Positions 17,148 to 25,269 of a DNA stretch of 64,000 nucleotides are shown here, piece after piece. The notes beneath the pieces are model-generated. The model searched no databases, had not been told where the DNA came from, and saw nothing but the letters and a program-made list of their open reading frames with translations. Each line of letters starts with the position of its first letter. Positions within the stretch are counted from its first letter, which is position 1. Made by a program: the position numbers and the translations under genes. Origin of the DNA: Bacillus massilinigeriensis (GTDB taxonomy: Bacteria; Bacillota; Bacilli; Bacillales; Cytobacillaceae); the NCBI RefSeq assembly GCF_900111815.1, contig NZ_LT630004.1:289595-353594 (forward strand). Reading direction: 5' to 3'.

Positions 17148-19751
17148 TTAAACTCCTTTATAAGCGAGGCGGTAGATTTCAGCTAATTCGGTTACAAGCG
17201 GCAGCTTTGGATTTGCTGTTGTGCACTGGTCTTCAAATGCACGTTCTGCAAGCCAGTCGACTTTCGCTTCGAATGCTGCTTTTTCCACTCCGTTTGCCTT
17301 GATGCTCATTGGAATGTCGAGTTCCTTCGCAAGCTTAATGATTGCTTGAACGAGGCTTTCCACTCCTTCTTCCACAGTAGCTGCTGGAAGTCCTAGTACG
17401 CGAGCGATTTCAGCATAGCGCTGGTCTGCAACAAAATTTTCGTATTTAGGGAAAGCGGTGAACTTCTTCGGTTTAGTCGCATTGTATCGGATAACGTGCG
17501 GCAGAAGAATCGTATTGGAACGTCCATGTGCGATATGGAATTCGGCTCCAAGCTTATGTGCAAGGCTGTGGTTGATGCCAAGGAACGCATTTGCGAACGC
17601 CATCCCAGCCATTGTTGAGGCATTGTGCATTTTCTCGCGTGCCAGTTCGTCGCTGCCATTGCGATAAGCTCTCGGCAAGTATTCGAATACAAGCTGAATT
17701 GCTTTCATTGCAAGTCCGTCCGTATAATCGTTTGCCATACAGCTTACATACGCTTCGATTGCATGTGTAAGCACATCCATCCCTGTATCCGCAGTAACGC
17801 CTTTTGGAACCGTCATGACAAACTGCGGGTCAATGATCGCAACGTTTGGAGTCAGCTCGTAATCTGCCAGCGGATATTTGATATTCGCTGTCTTATCTGT
17901 GATGACAGAGAAGGAAGTGACTTCAGAACCTGTGCCGGATGTTGTCGGAATCGCTACGAACTGAGCCTTGCTGCCAAGCTTCGGATATTTGACAATCCTC
18001 TTTCTGATATCAAGGAACTTTTGCTTCAATCCGTGGAAATCTGCATCAGGATGCTCATAGAAAAGCCACATTCCTTTGGCAGCATCCATTGCGGAGCCCC
18101 CGCCGAGCGCGATAATCACGTCAGGCTCGAAGCTTTTCATCATTTCTGCGCCTTTCATGACTGTTTCGATGCTTGGATCCGGTTCTACCTCTGAAAAAAT
18201 CTCACAGTGAACATAATCCGGACGCTTCCTCAAATAGTAGAGCACTTTATCCACATACCCAAGCTTCACCATTCCTGGATCTGTTACAATCATTGCCCTT
18301 GAGATGTTAGGCATTTTTGCAAGGTACTGTGTAGAATTCTTTTCAAAATAAATCTTGGAAGGTACTTTGAACCACTGCATATTATTATTCCTTCTCGCAA
18401 CTTTTTTAACATTGACCAAATGGATGGAGCCGACATTCGTTGAAACAGAGTTTCCGCCGTAAGTACCGCAGCCTAGCGTCAGTGATGGCATGTAGGCATT
18501 ATAAATGTCGCCGATTGCGCCTTGGGAAGAAGGAGCGTTAACAATGATGCGTCCTGCTTTCATCCTTAATCCGAACTCCCTGATCGCACTGTCATCTGTA
18601 GAATGGATGACAGCAGAGTGGCCGAGTCCGCCAAACTCTAACATTTCTTCCGCTCTTGTAAGACCTTCAGCAAATGAATTCGCTTTATAGCAAGCAAGAA
18701 CTGGGCTCAACTTCTCGCGGGAAAGTGGATATTGTGGTCCGACGCCTTTTAGCTCAGCGATCAGGATTTTTGTTTGTTCAGGTACGGATACACCTGCCAT
18801 CTCGGCGATTTTTGCTGCAGGCATCCCGACGATATCAGCGTTGACCGCGCAGGATTTCTCGTTGATGACAAGCTTCTCGACTTTCTTCGTTTCTTCTTTA
18901 TTAAGGAAGTAGCAGCCATTGCGAATCAACTCTTCTTTTGCTTCGTCATAAATTTCTTTATCAAGGATGACTGCCTGTTCAGATGCACAAATCATTCCAT
19001 TGTCAAATGTCTTGGATAAAATAAGATCATTTACAGCGCGCTTCACTTTTGCTGTTTTTTCGATATAGCATGGTACGTTACCAGGTCCGACGCCTAATGC
19101 TGGTTTACCAGAGCTATACGCCGATTTCACCATGCCGGCCCCGCCTGTTGCAAGGATAAGCGAAATGCCTTCGTGATTCATTAGTCCTTGAGTTGCTTGG
19201 AGTGAAGGCTTTTCAATCCATTGAATACAATTTTCTGGAGCACCTGCGGCGATTGCAGCATCGCGAAGGATTCTCGCAGCTTCACTGCTGCATTTTTGTG
19301 CAGATGGGTGGAAAGCGAAAATGATTGGGTTTCTTGTTTTAATGCTGATCAGTGCTTTGAACATAGTCGTAGAGGTAGGGTTGGTAACAGGTGTAACCCC
19401 TGCAATTACTCCGACAGGCTCCGCGATTTCCAGGACGCCTTCATGTTCATTTTCATTTACAATGCCAACTGTTTTATCGTACTTAATGTTGTGGTAGACA
19501 TATTCAGTTGCAAACATATTTTTGATGATTTTATCCTCGTAGACGCCGCGCTTTGTTTCCGTTACGGCAAGCTTTGCAAGCGGCATATGCTGATCGAGAC
19601 CGGCAAGCGCCATTTGGCGAACGATTTCATCAATTTGTTCCTGGTTGCAATTCCTTAATTCCTTCAACGCTTTCAACCCGTTGTCGACAAGGCCATCAAT
19701 CATTTTAGAAATGTGCTCATTTTCAGCTATTACTTTTTTATCCACAGCCAT
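17148..19751 (-). CDS. adhE: Bifunctional acetaldehyde-CoA/alcohol dehydrogenase AdhE
   Basis: An 867-residue fermentative enzyme converting acetyl-CoA to ethanol while oxidising two NADH. The N-terminal half is an acylating aldehyde dehydrogenase with the catalytic cysteine in [15 protein letters not shown] (about residue 246) and the NAD-binding [20 protein letters not shown]. The C-terminal half is an iron-dependent alcohol dehydrogenase: [13 protein letters not shown], and metal-ligand histidines in [20 protein letters not shown]. It assembles into spirosomes in other bacteria. Start is ATG 19751 after TTGGAGGGATTGCA; the frame extends 27 bases upstream without need. A Rex/Fnr-type dyad lies 32 bases before the start. 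Confidence 0.97.
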   Translation of the reverse strand: MAVDKKVIAENEHISKMIDGLVDNGLKALKELRNCNQEQIDEIVRQMALAGLDQHMPLAKLAVTETKRGVYEDKIIKNMFATEYVYHNIKYDKTVGIVNENEHEGVLEIAEPVGVIAGVTPVTNPTSTTMFKALISIKTRNPIIFAFHPSAQKCSSEAARILRDAAIAAGAPENCIQWIEKPSLQATQGLMNHEGISLILATGGAGMVKSAYSSGKPALGVGPGNVPCYIEKTAKVKRAVNDLILSKTFDNGMICASEQAVILDKEIYDEAKEELIRNGCYFLNKEETKKVEKLVINEKSCAVNADIVGMPAAKIAEMAGVSVPEQTKILIAELKGVGPQYPLSREKLSPVLACYKANSFAEGLTRAEEMLEFGGLGHSAVIHSTDDSAIREFGLRMKAGRIIVNAPSSQGAIGDIYNAYMPSLTLGCGTYGGNSVSTNVGSIHLVNVKKVARRNNNMQWFKVPSKIYFEKNSTQYLAKMPNISRAMIVTDPGMVKLGYVDKVLYYLRKRPDYVHCEIFSEVEPDPSIETVMKGAEMMKSFEPDVIIALGGGSAMDAAKGMWLFYEHPDADFHGLKQKFLDIRKRIVKYPKLGSKAQFVAIPTTSGTGSEVTSFSVITDKTANIKYPLADYELTPNVAIIDPQFVMTVPKGVTADTGMDVLTHAIEAYVSCMANDYTDGLAMKAIQLVFEYLPRAYRNGSDELAREKMHNASTMAGMAFANAFLGINHSLAHKLGAEFHIAHGRSNTILLPHVIRYNATKPKKFTAFPKYENFVADQRYAEIARVLGLPAATVEEGVESLVQAIIKLAKELDIPMSIKANGVEKAAFEAKVDWLAERAFEDQCTTANPKLPLVTELAEIYRLAYKGV

Positions 19752-19782
19752 TGCAATCCCTCCAAATTCAAAAAACACTATA

Positions 19783-19798
19783 TGTGAATTTTTTCACA
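19783..19798. promoter_or_regulatory. Rex/Fnr-type operator before adhE
   Basis: TGTGAATTTTTTCACA is a perfect dyad. It matches the redox regulator Rex (TGTGAA-N4-TTCACA) and equally Fnr (TGTGA-N6-TCACA). It lies between the small gene and adhE, so it may control adhE separately. The sequence alone does not tell the two regulators apart. Confidence 0.65.
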
Positions 19799-19813
19799 AA
19801 TATAACAAAAAAT

Positions 19814-20041
19814 TTACTCGCAAACAGGATTTCTTGGAATTTTATCGAATAAGATGTCATTCGATACAGTGGAGCATTTTTTTACTATGATGACAAAGTT
19901 AACTGTCCAGATGACGGCTGGTATTTCTTCATCATCTTTGAAGAGCATCGCTTCAAACTCATCACCAACTGTTTCTTCAAAAGTTTCAAGGTTATAAGTT
20001 TCAGTATCAGTAGAGAAGGATTTCCATTCACAGAGAATCAT
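19814..20041 (-). CDS. Small protein upstream of adhE, unknown function
   Basis: A 75-residue acidic protein that I do not recognise. It is supported by a strong ribosome site (AAGGAGTGA, 7 bases before ATG) and sits 62 bases upstream of adhE in the same direction. It has no signal peptide or membrane helix; the middle IPAVIWTVNFVIIVKK is beta-prone and the end KIPRNP is proline-containing. The context suggests it is co-induced in fermentation. Function open. Confidence 0.65.
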   Translation of the reverse strand: MILCEWKSFSTDTETYNLETFEETVGDEFEAMLFKDDEEIPAVIWTVNFVIIVKKCSTVSNDILFDKIPRNPVCE

Positions 20042-20102
20042 TTTTTATCACTCCTTGTTTTCCTTTTCTGATTTCATGATAGCATACGAAAGGAATAATA
20101 GT

Positions 20103-20120
20103 TTGTGAAATATTGAACAA
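20103..20120. promoter_or_regulatory. Imperfect Rex-like site
   Basis: TTGTGAAATATTGAACAA matches TTGTGAA-N4-TTCACAA with two mismatches in the right arm. It lies about 60 bases upstream of the small gene and probably overlaps its promoter. Confidence 0.45.
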
Positions 20121-20133
20121 AGTTTGGCGCTTT

Positions 20134-20147
20134 TTAAAGCGCTTTCA
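20134..20147. promoter_or_regulatory. Putative cre site (CcpA)
   Basis: TTAAAGCGCTTTCA matches the catabolite-response consensus TGWAANCGNTNWCA at 13 of 14 positions. It lies upstream of the small gene and adhE, and 210 bases before yuaF on the other side. Confidence 0.55.
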
Positions 20148-20244
20148 ATCAGGACTTTTTTTTCCTTATATAACAAAGAAAGATTATATTAATATACTTA
20201 TTTCTCCTGATGAAACCAATTATTATAGAATATATAGCAAACTA

Positions 20245-20270
20245 TGAAACTTATTTACATTTTTTTCGTA
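20245..20270 (+). promoter_or_regulatory. SigW-type promoter of yuaF-floT
   Basis: TGAAAC (20245-20250), exactly 16 bases, CGTA (20267-20270): a perfect match to the SigW consensus. The B. subtilis yuaF-floT operon is a known SigW target, so promoter and genes agree. Confidence 0.85.
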
Positions 20271-20344
20271 TATCTTAATTGTAAGGGAAAATCGGAAGGG
20301 TGGTAGGAATGGGGGAAAAAGTACAAGGAAAAGGGGGATGAAGG

Positions 20345-20890
20345 ATGGAGTTGTTCGGGGTGCCGATTGAGACGCTATACTTGTACGGTTTGTTTATTTC
20401 GGGAGCAATAACAGTATTATATTTGTTTTTCGGCGATATTTTAAATGGAATTGAGACGATCTTTAGTCCTGTCCTTATCTTTTCCTTCATGACGATTTTT
20501 TCAGCGGGAGGATACATAGCAGAAATGGTGACCGTTTACCCTAGCGTCCCGATTGCCGTAGGTGCTGCATTGTTGGCACTTATCCTTGTCACGATGCTGA
20601 ATGTTTTTGTCCTTGCACCAATAGCGGGTGCTGAAGAATCGCTTGTCTACAAGGAAAGCGATCTTTGCGGCAAGACTGGTATAGTTATCACCTCCATTCC
20701 AGCGGATGGTCTTGGAGAAGTGCTGATTGAGAGTGTCAGTGGAAGGATCGCCAAGCCTGCCGCAAGCTTTACTGGGAAGGAAATCCCTTATGGGCAAAAA
20801 GTACTCGTGATCAATGTGGAGAACGGAGTGCTTCAAGTAAGTTTATATGAAGAAATGCAGCATTATATTGAAGGGGGAACAAAATTATGA
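20345..20890 (+). CDS. yuaF: NfeD-like membrane protein YuaF
   Basis: A 181-residue protein of the short NfeD type: three membrane helices in the first 100 residues, then a soluble OB-fold of about 75 residues (GKTGIVITSIPADGLGEVLI, FTGKEIPYGQKVLVINVENG). Short NfeD proteins accompany flotillins and act in membrane fluidity control and stress protection. It is the first gene after a SigW-type promoter; its stop codon overlaps the floT start (ATGA), as in B. subtilis. Confidence 0.92.
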   Translation: MELFGVPIETLYLYGLFISGAITVLYLFFGDILNGIETIFSPVLIFSFMTIFSAGGYIAEMVTVYPSVPIAVGAALLALILVTMLNVFVLAPIAGAEESLVYKESDLCGKTGIVITSIPADGLGEVLIESVSGRIAKPAASFTGKEIPYGQKVLVINVENGVLQVSLYEEMQHYIEGGTKL

Positions 20891-22443
20891 GTATGGTTTG
20901 GATGGCAGCAGGCTTTGCACTTTTTATTATTTTAGCACTTATTGGCGTATTCATTGCAAAATATAAGACAGCTGGTCCTGATGAAGCTTTGATTGTGACA
21001 GGAAGCTTCCTTGGCAATAAAAATGTTCATACCGATGATTCTAATAATAAAGTAAAAATCATTAGGGGCGGTGGTGCATTTATATTTCCAGTATTCCAAC
21101 AGGCTCGCCCGCTTAGCCTTCTGTCAAGCAAGCTGGAGGTAACCACTCCAGAGGTTTATACAGAGCAGGGAGTTCCGGTTATGGCGGATGGAACTGCTAT
21201 CATCAAGATTGGCGGCAGCATCAGTGAAATTGCAACAGCAGCGGAACAATTCCTTGGAAAAAAGAAGGAAGACCGTGAGAATGAAGCGCGTGAAGTTCTT
21301 GAGGGCCATTTGCGTTCGATTCTCGGTTCGATGACAGTAGAGGAAATCTATAAGAATCGCGATAAGTTTTCTCAGGAGGTACAGCGTGTTGCTTCCCAAG
21401 ACCTTGCTAAAATGGGGCTAACCATCGTTTCTTTTACCATTAAAGATGTTCGCGATAAAAACGGCTACCTTGATTCTCTCGGGAAGCCGCGAATTGCTCA
21501 AGTAAAGCGTGATGCAGATATCGCTTCAGCCGAAGCGGATAAAGAAACACGCATAAAAAAAGCAGAAGCAGATAAAGAAGCAAAGAAAGCGGAGTATGAG
21601 CGTGCGACGGAGGTTGCCGAGGCTGAAAAAACCAACAAGCTGAAGGTGGCTGAATTCCGCCGCGAGCAAGAAAGCGCGAAGGCCCGCGCTGACCAGGCGT
21701 ACGATCTCGAAACAGCAAGAGCGAAGCAGGATGTGACAGAGCAGGAAATGCAGGTGCGGATTATTGAGCGCCAAAAGCAAATTGAGCTTGAGGAGAAAGA
21801 AATTCTTCGTCGCGAGCGTCAGTACGATTCTGAAGTGAAGAAAAAAGCAGATGCTGATCGCTACGCTGTGGAGCAGGCAGCTGCTGCACATAAGGCGAAG
21901 CAAATGGCAGAGGCAGACGCAAACAAATACCAAGTAGAAGCGATGGCAAAGGCCGAAGCAGAACGCGTCCGAATGGACGGTCTTGCGAAAGCGGAAGCAC
22001 AGCAGGCTCAGGGGCATGCGGAAGCGGAAATTATTCGCCTAAAAGGTATTGCTGAAGCAGAAGCAAAAGAAAAGATCGCTCAGGCATTTGAACAATTCGG
22101 TCAAGCAGCAGTTATGGATATGATTTTGAAGATGCTTCCAGAGTATGCGAAGCAAGTGGCAGCTCCAATGGCTAATATAGACAAAATTACTGTCGTCGAT
22201 ACTGGGGGCGGAGATGGTGCTAACAGCGGCGCTAACCGGGTGACCGGCTATGCCACTAACCTGATGGCAGGATTGCAGGAATCGTTGAAGGCCTCTTCCG
22301 GTATTAACGTGAAAGAATTGATTGAGAACTTCTCTGGAAAAGGAAACGTACGACAAAGCATCGACCAGTTGACGTCGGAGCTTGCAGGGGCGCAAGTGGA
22401 AATGGCTCCTGCAGGAGAACAGCAAGCTGGTGAAAATAAATAA
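20887..22443 (+). CDS. floT: Flotillin FloT
   Basis: A 518-residue scaffold of membrane microdomains. An N-terminal hydrophobic segment (about 4-24) inserts in the membrane; an SPFH/PHB domain follows (about 30-200, with IRGGGAFIFPVFQQARPLSL); then a long coiled coil very rich in Ala, Glu, Lys and Arg (about 210-400) with EA-repeats that drives oligomerisation; and a glycine-containing C-terminal part. It acts with YuaF in raft-like domains that help signalling, secretion and cell-wall machinery. Translation is coupled to yuaF. Length is typical. Confidence 0.95.
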   Translation: MSMVWMAAGFALFIILALIGVFIAKYKTAGPDEALIVTGSFLGNKNVHTDDSNNKVKIIRGGGAFIFPVFQQARPLSLLSSKLEVTTPEVYTEQGVPVMADGTAIIKIGGSISEIATAAEQFLGKKKEDRENEAREVLEGHLRSILGSMTVEEIYKNRDKFSQEVQRVASQDLAKMGLTIVSFTIKDVRDKNGYLDSLGKPRIAQVKRDADIASAEADKETRIKKAEADKEAKKAEYERATEVAEAEKTNKLKVAEFRREQESAKARADQAYDLETARAKQDVTEQEMQVRIIERQKQIELEEKEILRRERQYDSEVKKKADADRYAVEQAAAAHKAKQMAEADANKYQVEAMAKAEAERVRMDGLAKAEAQQAQGHAEAEIIRLKGIAEAEAKEKIAQAFEQFGQAAVMDMILKMLPEYAKQVAAPMANIDKITVVDTGGGDGANSGANRVTGYATNLMAGLQESLKASSGINVKELIENFSGKGNVRQSIDQLTSELAGAQVEMAPAGEQQAGENK

Positions 22444-22451
22444 GAAGCGAA

Positions 22452-22488
22452 AACAGGTGCGTGCAGAAATGCATGTATCTGTTTTTTT
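22452..22488 (+). terminator. Terminator of yuaF-floT
   Basis: A 14-bp stem with three G-T pairs (22452-22465 with 22470-22483), GAAA tetraloop, and a run of seven T. Confidence 0.85.
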
Positions 22489-22593
22489 ATGACAAAATGA
22501 AATTTTTCTTGTATTTATAGGTATTCACCCAGTCCCCATCTTAGGCATTTGCATATTCTTTATTGAGATTAGAAAATGGGGAGGAGCTTTGAC

Positions 22594-22911
22594 ATGAATA
22601 ATGGTATGGAAATGTGGAACCAAGGTGAAGAAATGATGATGGATGACGAGAGAATTAGACCGTTTGGCTTCGGAAGACCATTCGGATTTGGGTTTGGAAG
22701 ACCATTTGGGTTTGGGTTTGGAAGACCATTCGGCTGGGGATTCGGCAGGCCATTCGGATTCCGTCCATGGGGATATGGAAGGCCATTCGGCTGGGGAGGT
22801 CCGTTCGTCGGCGGTGTGCTAGGAGGACTTGTCGGCAGTGCCTTGTTCAATCCGTATTATGGTGGTTACGGATATCCTTATGCACCTTATAACCCATATT
22901 ATTACTATTGA
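22594..22911 (+). CDS. Small GFGRPFG-repeat protein
   Basis: A 105-residue low-complexity protein. A short acidic head (MNNGMEMWNQGEEMMMDDE) is followed by about six copies of GRPFG(F/W)GF-like repeats (about residues 25-70), a hydrophobic glycine segment GGVLGGLVGSALF (about 76-88) and a tyrosine-rich tail ending in NPYYYY. No enzyme motif. Such Gly/Phe/Tyr-rich small proteins in Bacillaceae are often spore-coat or surface components, which is only inference here. ATG 22594 has GGGGAGGAG upstream; the earlier ATG at 22576 is part of that site. A terminator follows. Confidence 0.75.
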   Translation: MNNGMEMWNQGEEMMMDDERIRPFGFGRPFGFGFGRPFGFGFGRPFGWGFGRPFGFRPWGYGRPFGWGGPFVGGVLGGLVGSALFNPYYGGYGYPYAPYNPYYYY

Positions 22912-22916
22912 TCAAA

Positions 22917-22943
22917 AAAGCAGAAGCCAGGGGCTTCTGCTTT
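22917..22943. terminator. Bidirectional terminator between repeat-protein gene and queT
   Basis: A 12-bp perfect stem (22917-22928 with 22932-22943), loop AGG, with A tract on one side and T-rich DNA on the other. It overlaps the queT stop codon. Confidence 0.8.
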
Positions 22944-23433
22944 ACTTTTCTATCAGTTTTTCCAGGTCTATCCGTTTGTGGATTGCATACATAACAGGTA
23001 CGCCGATTACCATAACAATAAATTCACCTGCTGCCACTACTGCCCAAGTCTCCATGAAAGGAAGATGAGCAACAATGTTCAACTCCCAAGCAATCAGGAA
23101 CATGGTAAAGGTGAAAACAATGGTGTTTACCACCATTCGTGCAAGGATATTCTTGATGAATTTCCCGGTTATAATGGTGATGAACAGAGCGACTGCAGAC
23201 TGCCCGACCCCAAAATAAAGATCCATGACTCCATTCGGAGAGAAAAATAAGTTGGCTAGAAACACGCCAACAATGATACCGTAGAAGTATTTTTTGTTAA
23301 ATACGACAAGGTGGTTGAACATTTCAGGAATCCTAAGCTGAATCTGCTGGAAAGCCAAGGGCTGGATCAATGCACACATGGCAATATAAAGCGCCGCAAT
23401 GATGCCATTGCGGACAATCATTCTATTATTCAT
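22942..23433 (-). CDS. queT: Queuosine precursor ECF transporter S component QueT
   Basis: A 163-residue membrane protein of the QueT family, the substrate-binding S component that works with the shared EcfA/EcfT energy module to import preQ1 or a related queuosine precursor. About five to six helices; family-typical stretch QIQLRIPEMFNHLVVFNKKY followed by GIIVGVFLANLFFSPNG. The identity is supported by the preQ1-I riboswitch in its leader, which overlaps the ribosome site. No energising genes nearby; they are normally shared and encoded elsewhere. Confidence 0.93.
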   Translation of the reverse strand: MNNRMIVRNGIIAALYIAMCALIQPLAFQQIQLRIPEMFNHLVVFNKKYFYGIIVGVFLANLFFSPNGVMDLYFGVGQSAVALFITIITGKFIKNILARMVVNTIVFTFTMFLIAWELNIVAHLPFMETWAVVAAGEFIVMVIGVPVMYAIHKRIDLEKLIEK

Positions 23434-23441
23434 CTCATCTA

Positions 23442-23480
23442 TCTCCTTAGTTTTTTATCGTGGGAGGTTCTCGAACCACG
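23442..23480 (-). promoter_or_regulatory. preQ1-I riboswitch of queT
   Basis: On the minus strand the leader has a P1 stem CGTGG/CCACG, a GGTTCGAGAACC loop region, and the A-rich tail ATAAAAAACTAAGGAGA, the hallmark of class I preQ1 riboswitches. The tail contains the ribosome site (AAGGAGA), so ligand binding should block translation of queT, 9 bases downstream. Confidence 0.85.
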
Positions 23481-23551
23481 TGGGTCATTTGCCCGAAGAA
23501 TAATTATAGACCACTTCCAGCTGTAGCACAACAGGAAAATCATTGGAAAGA

Positions 23552-23595
23552 GGGGGACAGGCACGCTTTAGCGTAGCAAAGCGTGCCTGTCCCCC
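23552..23595. repeat. REP-like hairpin, CCTGTCCCCC variant
   Basis: An 18-bp perfect stem (23552-23569 with 23578-23595) and an 8-base loop, made of two head-to-head units with core GTGCCTGTCCCCC. It lies between two divergent leaders, unlike most other copies. Confidence 0.8.
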
Positions 23596-23648
23596 AGTGT
23601 GGTAGTGTGGTAAAGCGGTTCACCCATCTCCTTTTGAGAAGCTATTCC

Positions 23649-23677
23649 TTGACAAACTCAGGTTTTTTCAGTATGTT
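23649..23677 (+). promoter_or_regulatory. Promoter of the Mn-riboswitch operon
   Basis: TTGACA (23649-23654), 17 bases, TATGTT (23672-23677), about 25 bases before the aptamer. Confidence 0.6.
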
Positions 23678-23703
23678 ATGAATATAAACTTAACTAGTTC
23701 TCC

Positions 23704-23857
23704 TAAAGGGGAGTAGCTTTTACAGTAATGTCGTCATTTCGGAGGAAACTCTCCCGGCGTTACTGGCAACGAATGTTGTTAGCAAGACCTTTACCATCCG
23801 GTATAGGTCTTTTCTGCATTTAAAAGACCTTTGCCGGTTTGAGGCAAAGGTTTTTTT
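23704..23857 (+). promoter_or_regulatory. yybP-ykoY (Mn2+) riboswitch with terminator
   Basis: The aptamer starts TAAAGGGGAGTAGC (23704) and ends TTAGCAAGACCTTTA (to 23793), the two conserved ends of the yybP-ykoY family. The platform is visible: terminator stem ACCTTTGCC/GGCAAAGGT (23827-23835 with 23843-23851) plus seven T, and a competing antiterminator AGGTCTTTT/AAAAGACCT (23805-23813 with 23822-23830) that shares bases with it. The 3' end of the aptamer (AAGACC, 23785) can in turn pair with GGTCTT (23806), so Mn2+ would free or block the antiterminator. By family precedent Mn2+ turns expression on. Confidence 0.85.
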
Positions 23858-23928
23858 CAATCGGAGCAAAAAAGCTCCTGCCGCCAGTGCCTCTCAAGAA
23901 CTAAATCTATTTTTAGGGGGAGATTTTG

Positions 23929-24057
23929 ATGAAAAAGAAAAAATCAACAATGGCGGAACTAACCCAAAAATACCGTGAAGAGCTTCTGAGAGATAAAGAT
24001 CAACTCGCAAAAATAGAAATACGGCTAGATGAAAAACTCTGCCGAACGGGGAAATAG
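23929..24057 (+). CDS. FbpB-family small basic protein
   Basis: A 42-residue peptide, too short for most gene finders. Its sequence AELTQKYREELLRDKDQLAK followed by IEIRLDEKL fits the FbpB family of Fur-regulated basic proteins (pattern L..N..ELL.D...L..IE..L). In B. subtilis FbpB works with the small RNA FsrA in iron sparing. GGGGGAG lies seven bases before the ATG. Unlike FbpB, it sits 71 bases behind a Mn2+ riboswitch terminator, heading an operon with a Spo0M-like gene and a DUF1232 gene. Family call is by eye and not certain. Confidence 0.65.
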   Translation: MKKKKSTMAELTQKYREELLRDKDQLAKIEIRLDEKLCRTGK

Positions 24058-24091
24058 GAGAACAAAATGTTTAGACAAAGGAGATATATTG

Positions 24092-24532
24092 ATGCTTTTA
24101 AGAAAATATATGGCTCTTATGGGAATAGGAGCAGCAAAAATTGATCTAGTTTTAGAAAAAGAAAGCTATCAGCCTGGTGAGTTGGTTAAAGGTTACTTTC
24201 TTCTACATGGCGGAACGGTGGAGCAGGAGTTGAAGCGAATTGACTGCGACCTGGTAGCCAAAAATGCATCATCCGAAATGGAAAAAGTCCTTAATTCGAT
24301 TACAATTTTAAGTTCTTCGAAAATCGATGCTGGTGAAAATGGAAAAATTCCAGTGTCCTTTAGGCTGCCAGAGGTTTTGTACGAGGGCGAAAATCAGTCA
24401 GGCTATTATACTTTTAAGACGAAGCTAACCTTTACAAAAGGGGCGGAAAGCCACGACCTTGACGTCATCCGAATTGTCCAGCCTTACACCGATTTGAACA
24501 AGGAGGAAAATCAAGTTGAGGAAACTTTTTAA
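24092..24532 (+). CDS. Short Spo0M-like arrestin-fold protein
   Basis: A 146-residue protein matching the N-terminal arrestin-like domain of the sporulation-control protein Spo0M: MGIGAAKIDLVLEKESYQPG followed by ELVKGYFLLHGGTVEQELKR. Normal Spo0M proteins have about 250 residues, so this is a single-domain version. ATG 24092 has AAAGGAG well placed; the frame extends upstream into the FbpB-like gene without a better start. The stop overlaps the next start by 17 bases. Spo0M binds membranes and affects sporulation; the role of the short form is unknown. Confidence 0.75.
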   Translation: MLLRKYMALMGIGAAKIDLVLEKESYQPGELVKGYFLLHGGTVEQELKRIDCDLVAKNASSEMEKVLNSITILSSSKIDAGENGKIPVSFRLPEVLYEGENQSGYYTFKTKLTFTKGAESHDLDVIRIVQPYTDLNKEENQVEETF

Positions 24533-24800
24533 ACGCTTGAAATTTGTCCTTAAGTTTTGGCGATTTCTCCCGTTTGTAAAAGATTTTTTCCTATCGAAAG
24601 AAGTTGCCGCCAATAGGAAAATGATCAGCATTCTGCTGATGGTGGCCTACGCCTTGTTCCCGTTTGATATCATCCCGGATTTCCTAGCATTTTTCGGAGT
24701 TGTAGACGATATTATTGTAGCGGGCTTCATTCTTGAAAGAATGGTAAAGATGGCGCCGGAAGACTTGAGGGAGAAACATGGATTGGCAGAATTGCTATAA
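24516..24800 (+). CDS. DUF1232 (YkvA-like) membrane protein
   Basis: A 94-residue protein with the DUF1232 core: a central hydrophobic stretch MISILLMVAYALFPFDIIPD containing the conserved P-x-D-x-I-P-D, followed by FGVVDDIIVAGFILERM. Probably one or two membrane helices with a basic N terminus (RKLFKRLKFVLKFWR). Start is TTG 24516, with AAGGAGG upstream and a 17-base overlap with the Spo0M-like gene. Last gene of the Mn-riboswitch operon. Function of the family unknown. Confidence 0.85.
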   Translation: MRKLFKRLKFVLKFWRFLPFVKDFFLSKEVAANRKMISILLMVAYALFPFDIIPDFLAFFGVVDDIIVAGFILERMVKMAPEDLREKHGLAELL

Positions 24801-24931
24801 GTGATTTTCCAGTTTTCCCGCTTTAAAACTTGAAAAGCCTCTTTGAATATATTAGTATGTAAACATATCCAATAACTATATATTGTTGCTGAAACTTTCA
24901 ATACAACTATATATCGTGTTGCCTTAAGAAA

Positions 24932-25232
24932 AGATGCCATTATGGCTTAATAGGGAATCCGGTGGAAAGCCGGAACTGCCCCCGCAACTGTATGTGCTGA
25001 CGACTTGAATATACCACTGTACAACATGCTTGATTTAATCAGGTGTCTGTACGGGAAGGGTTCATGGCAGGATGACGCACGAGTCAGGAGACCTGTCTTT
25101 CTTAAACTGTTTCAACTTCTTCGGGGACTAGGAAGATGGAGCGAAGGCGGCAGGAGATTATGCCATTGCGTGCTTGATCTTTTGCTGCTCTCGTCCTGTT
25201 TTCCGTCCGGTTCTCCGGGCGGCTTTTTTTTT
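24932..25232 (+). promoter_or_regulatory. Cobalamin (B12) riboswitch with terminator
   Basis: The conserved B12-box region is present: AGGGAATCCGGTGGAAAGCC followed by GGAACTGCCCCCGCAACTGT (about 24952-24991), and the 3' element GAGTCAGGAGACCTG (25081-25095). The platform ends in a terminator, CCGTCCGG/CCGGGCGG (25203-25210 with 25215-25222) and a run of nine T. Bound adenosylcobalamin should stop transcription before the ribonucleotide reductase genes 38 bases later. The 5' boundary is approximate. 24801-24931 holds no gene. Confidence 0.9.
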
Positions 25233-25269
25233 ACCCGCAAGTTCATTGACATTAAAGGAGGCACTCCCA

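Noticed and set aside
25174-25269. N-terminal extension of the ribonucleotide reductase alpha subunit
   Set aside because: It would translate the riboswitch terminator; ATG 25270 has AAAGGAGG and fits the family.
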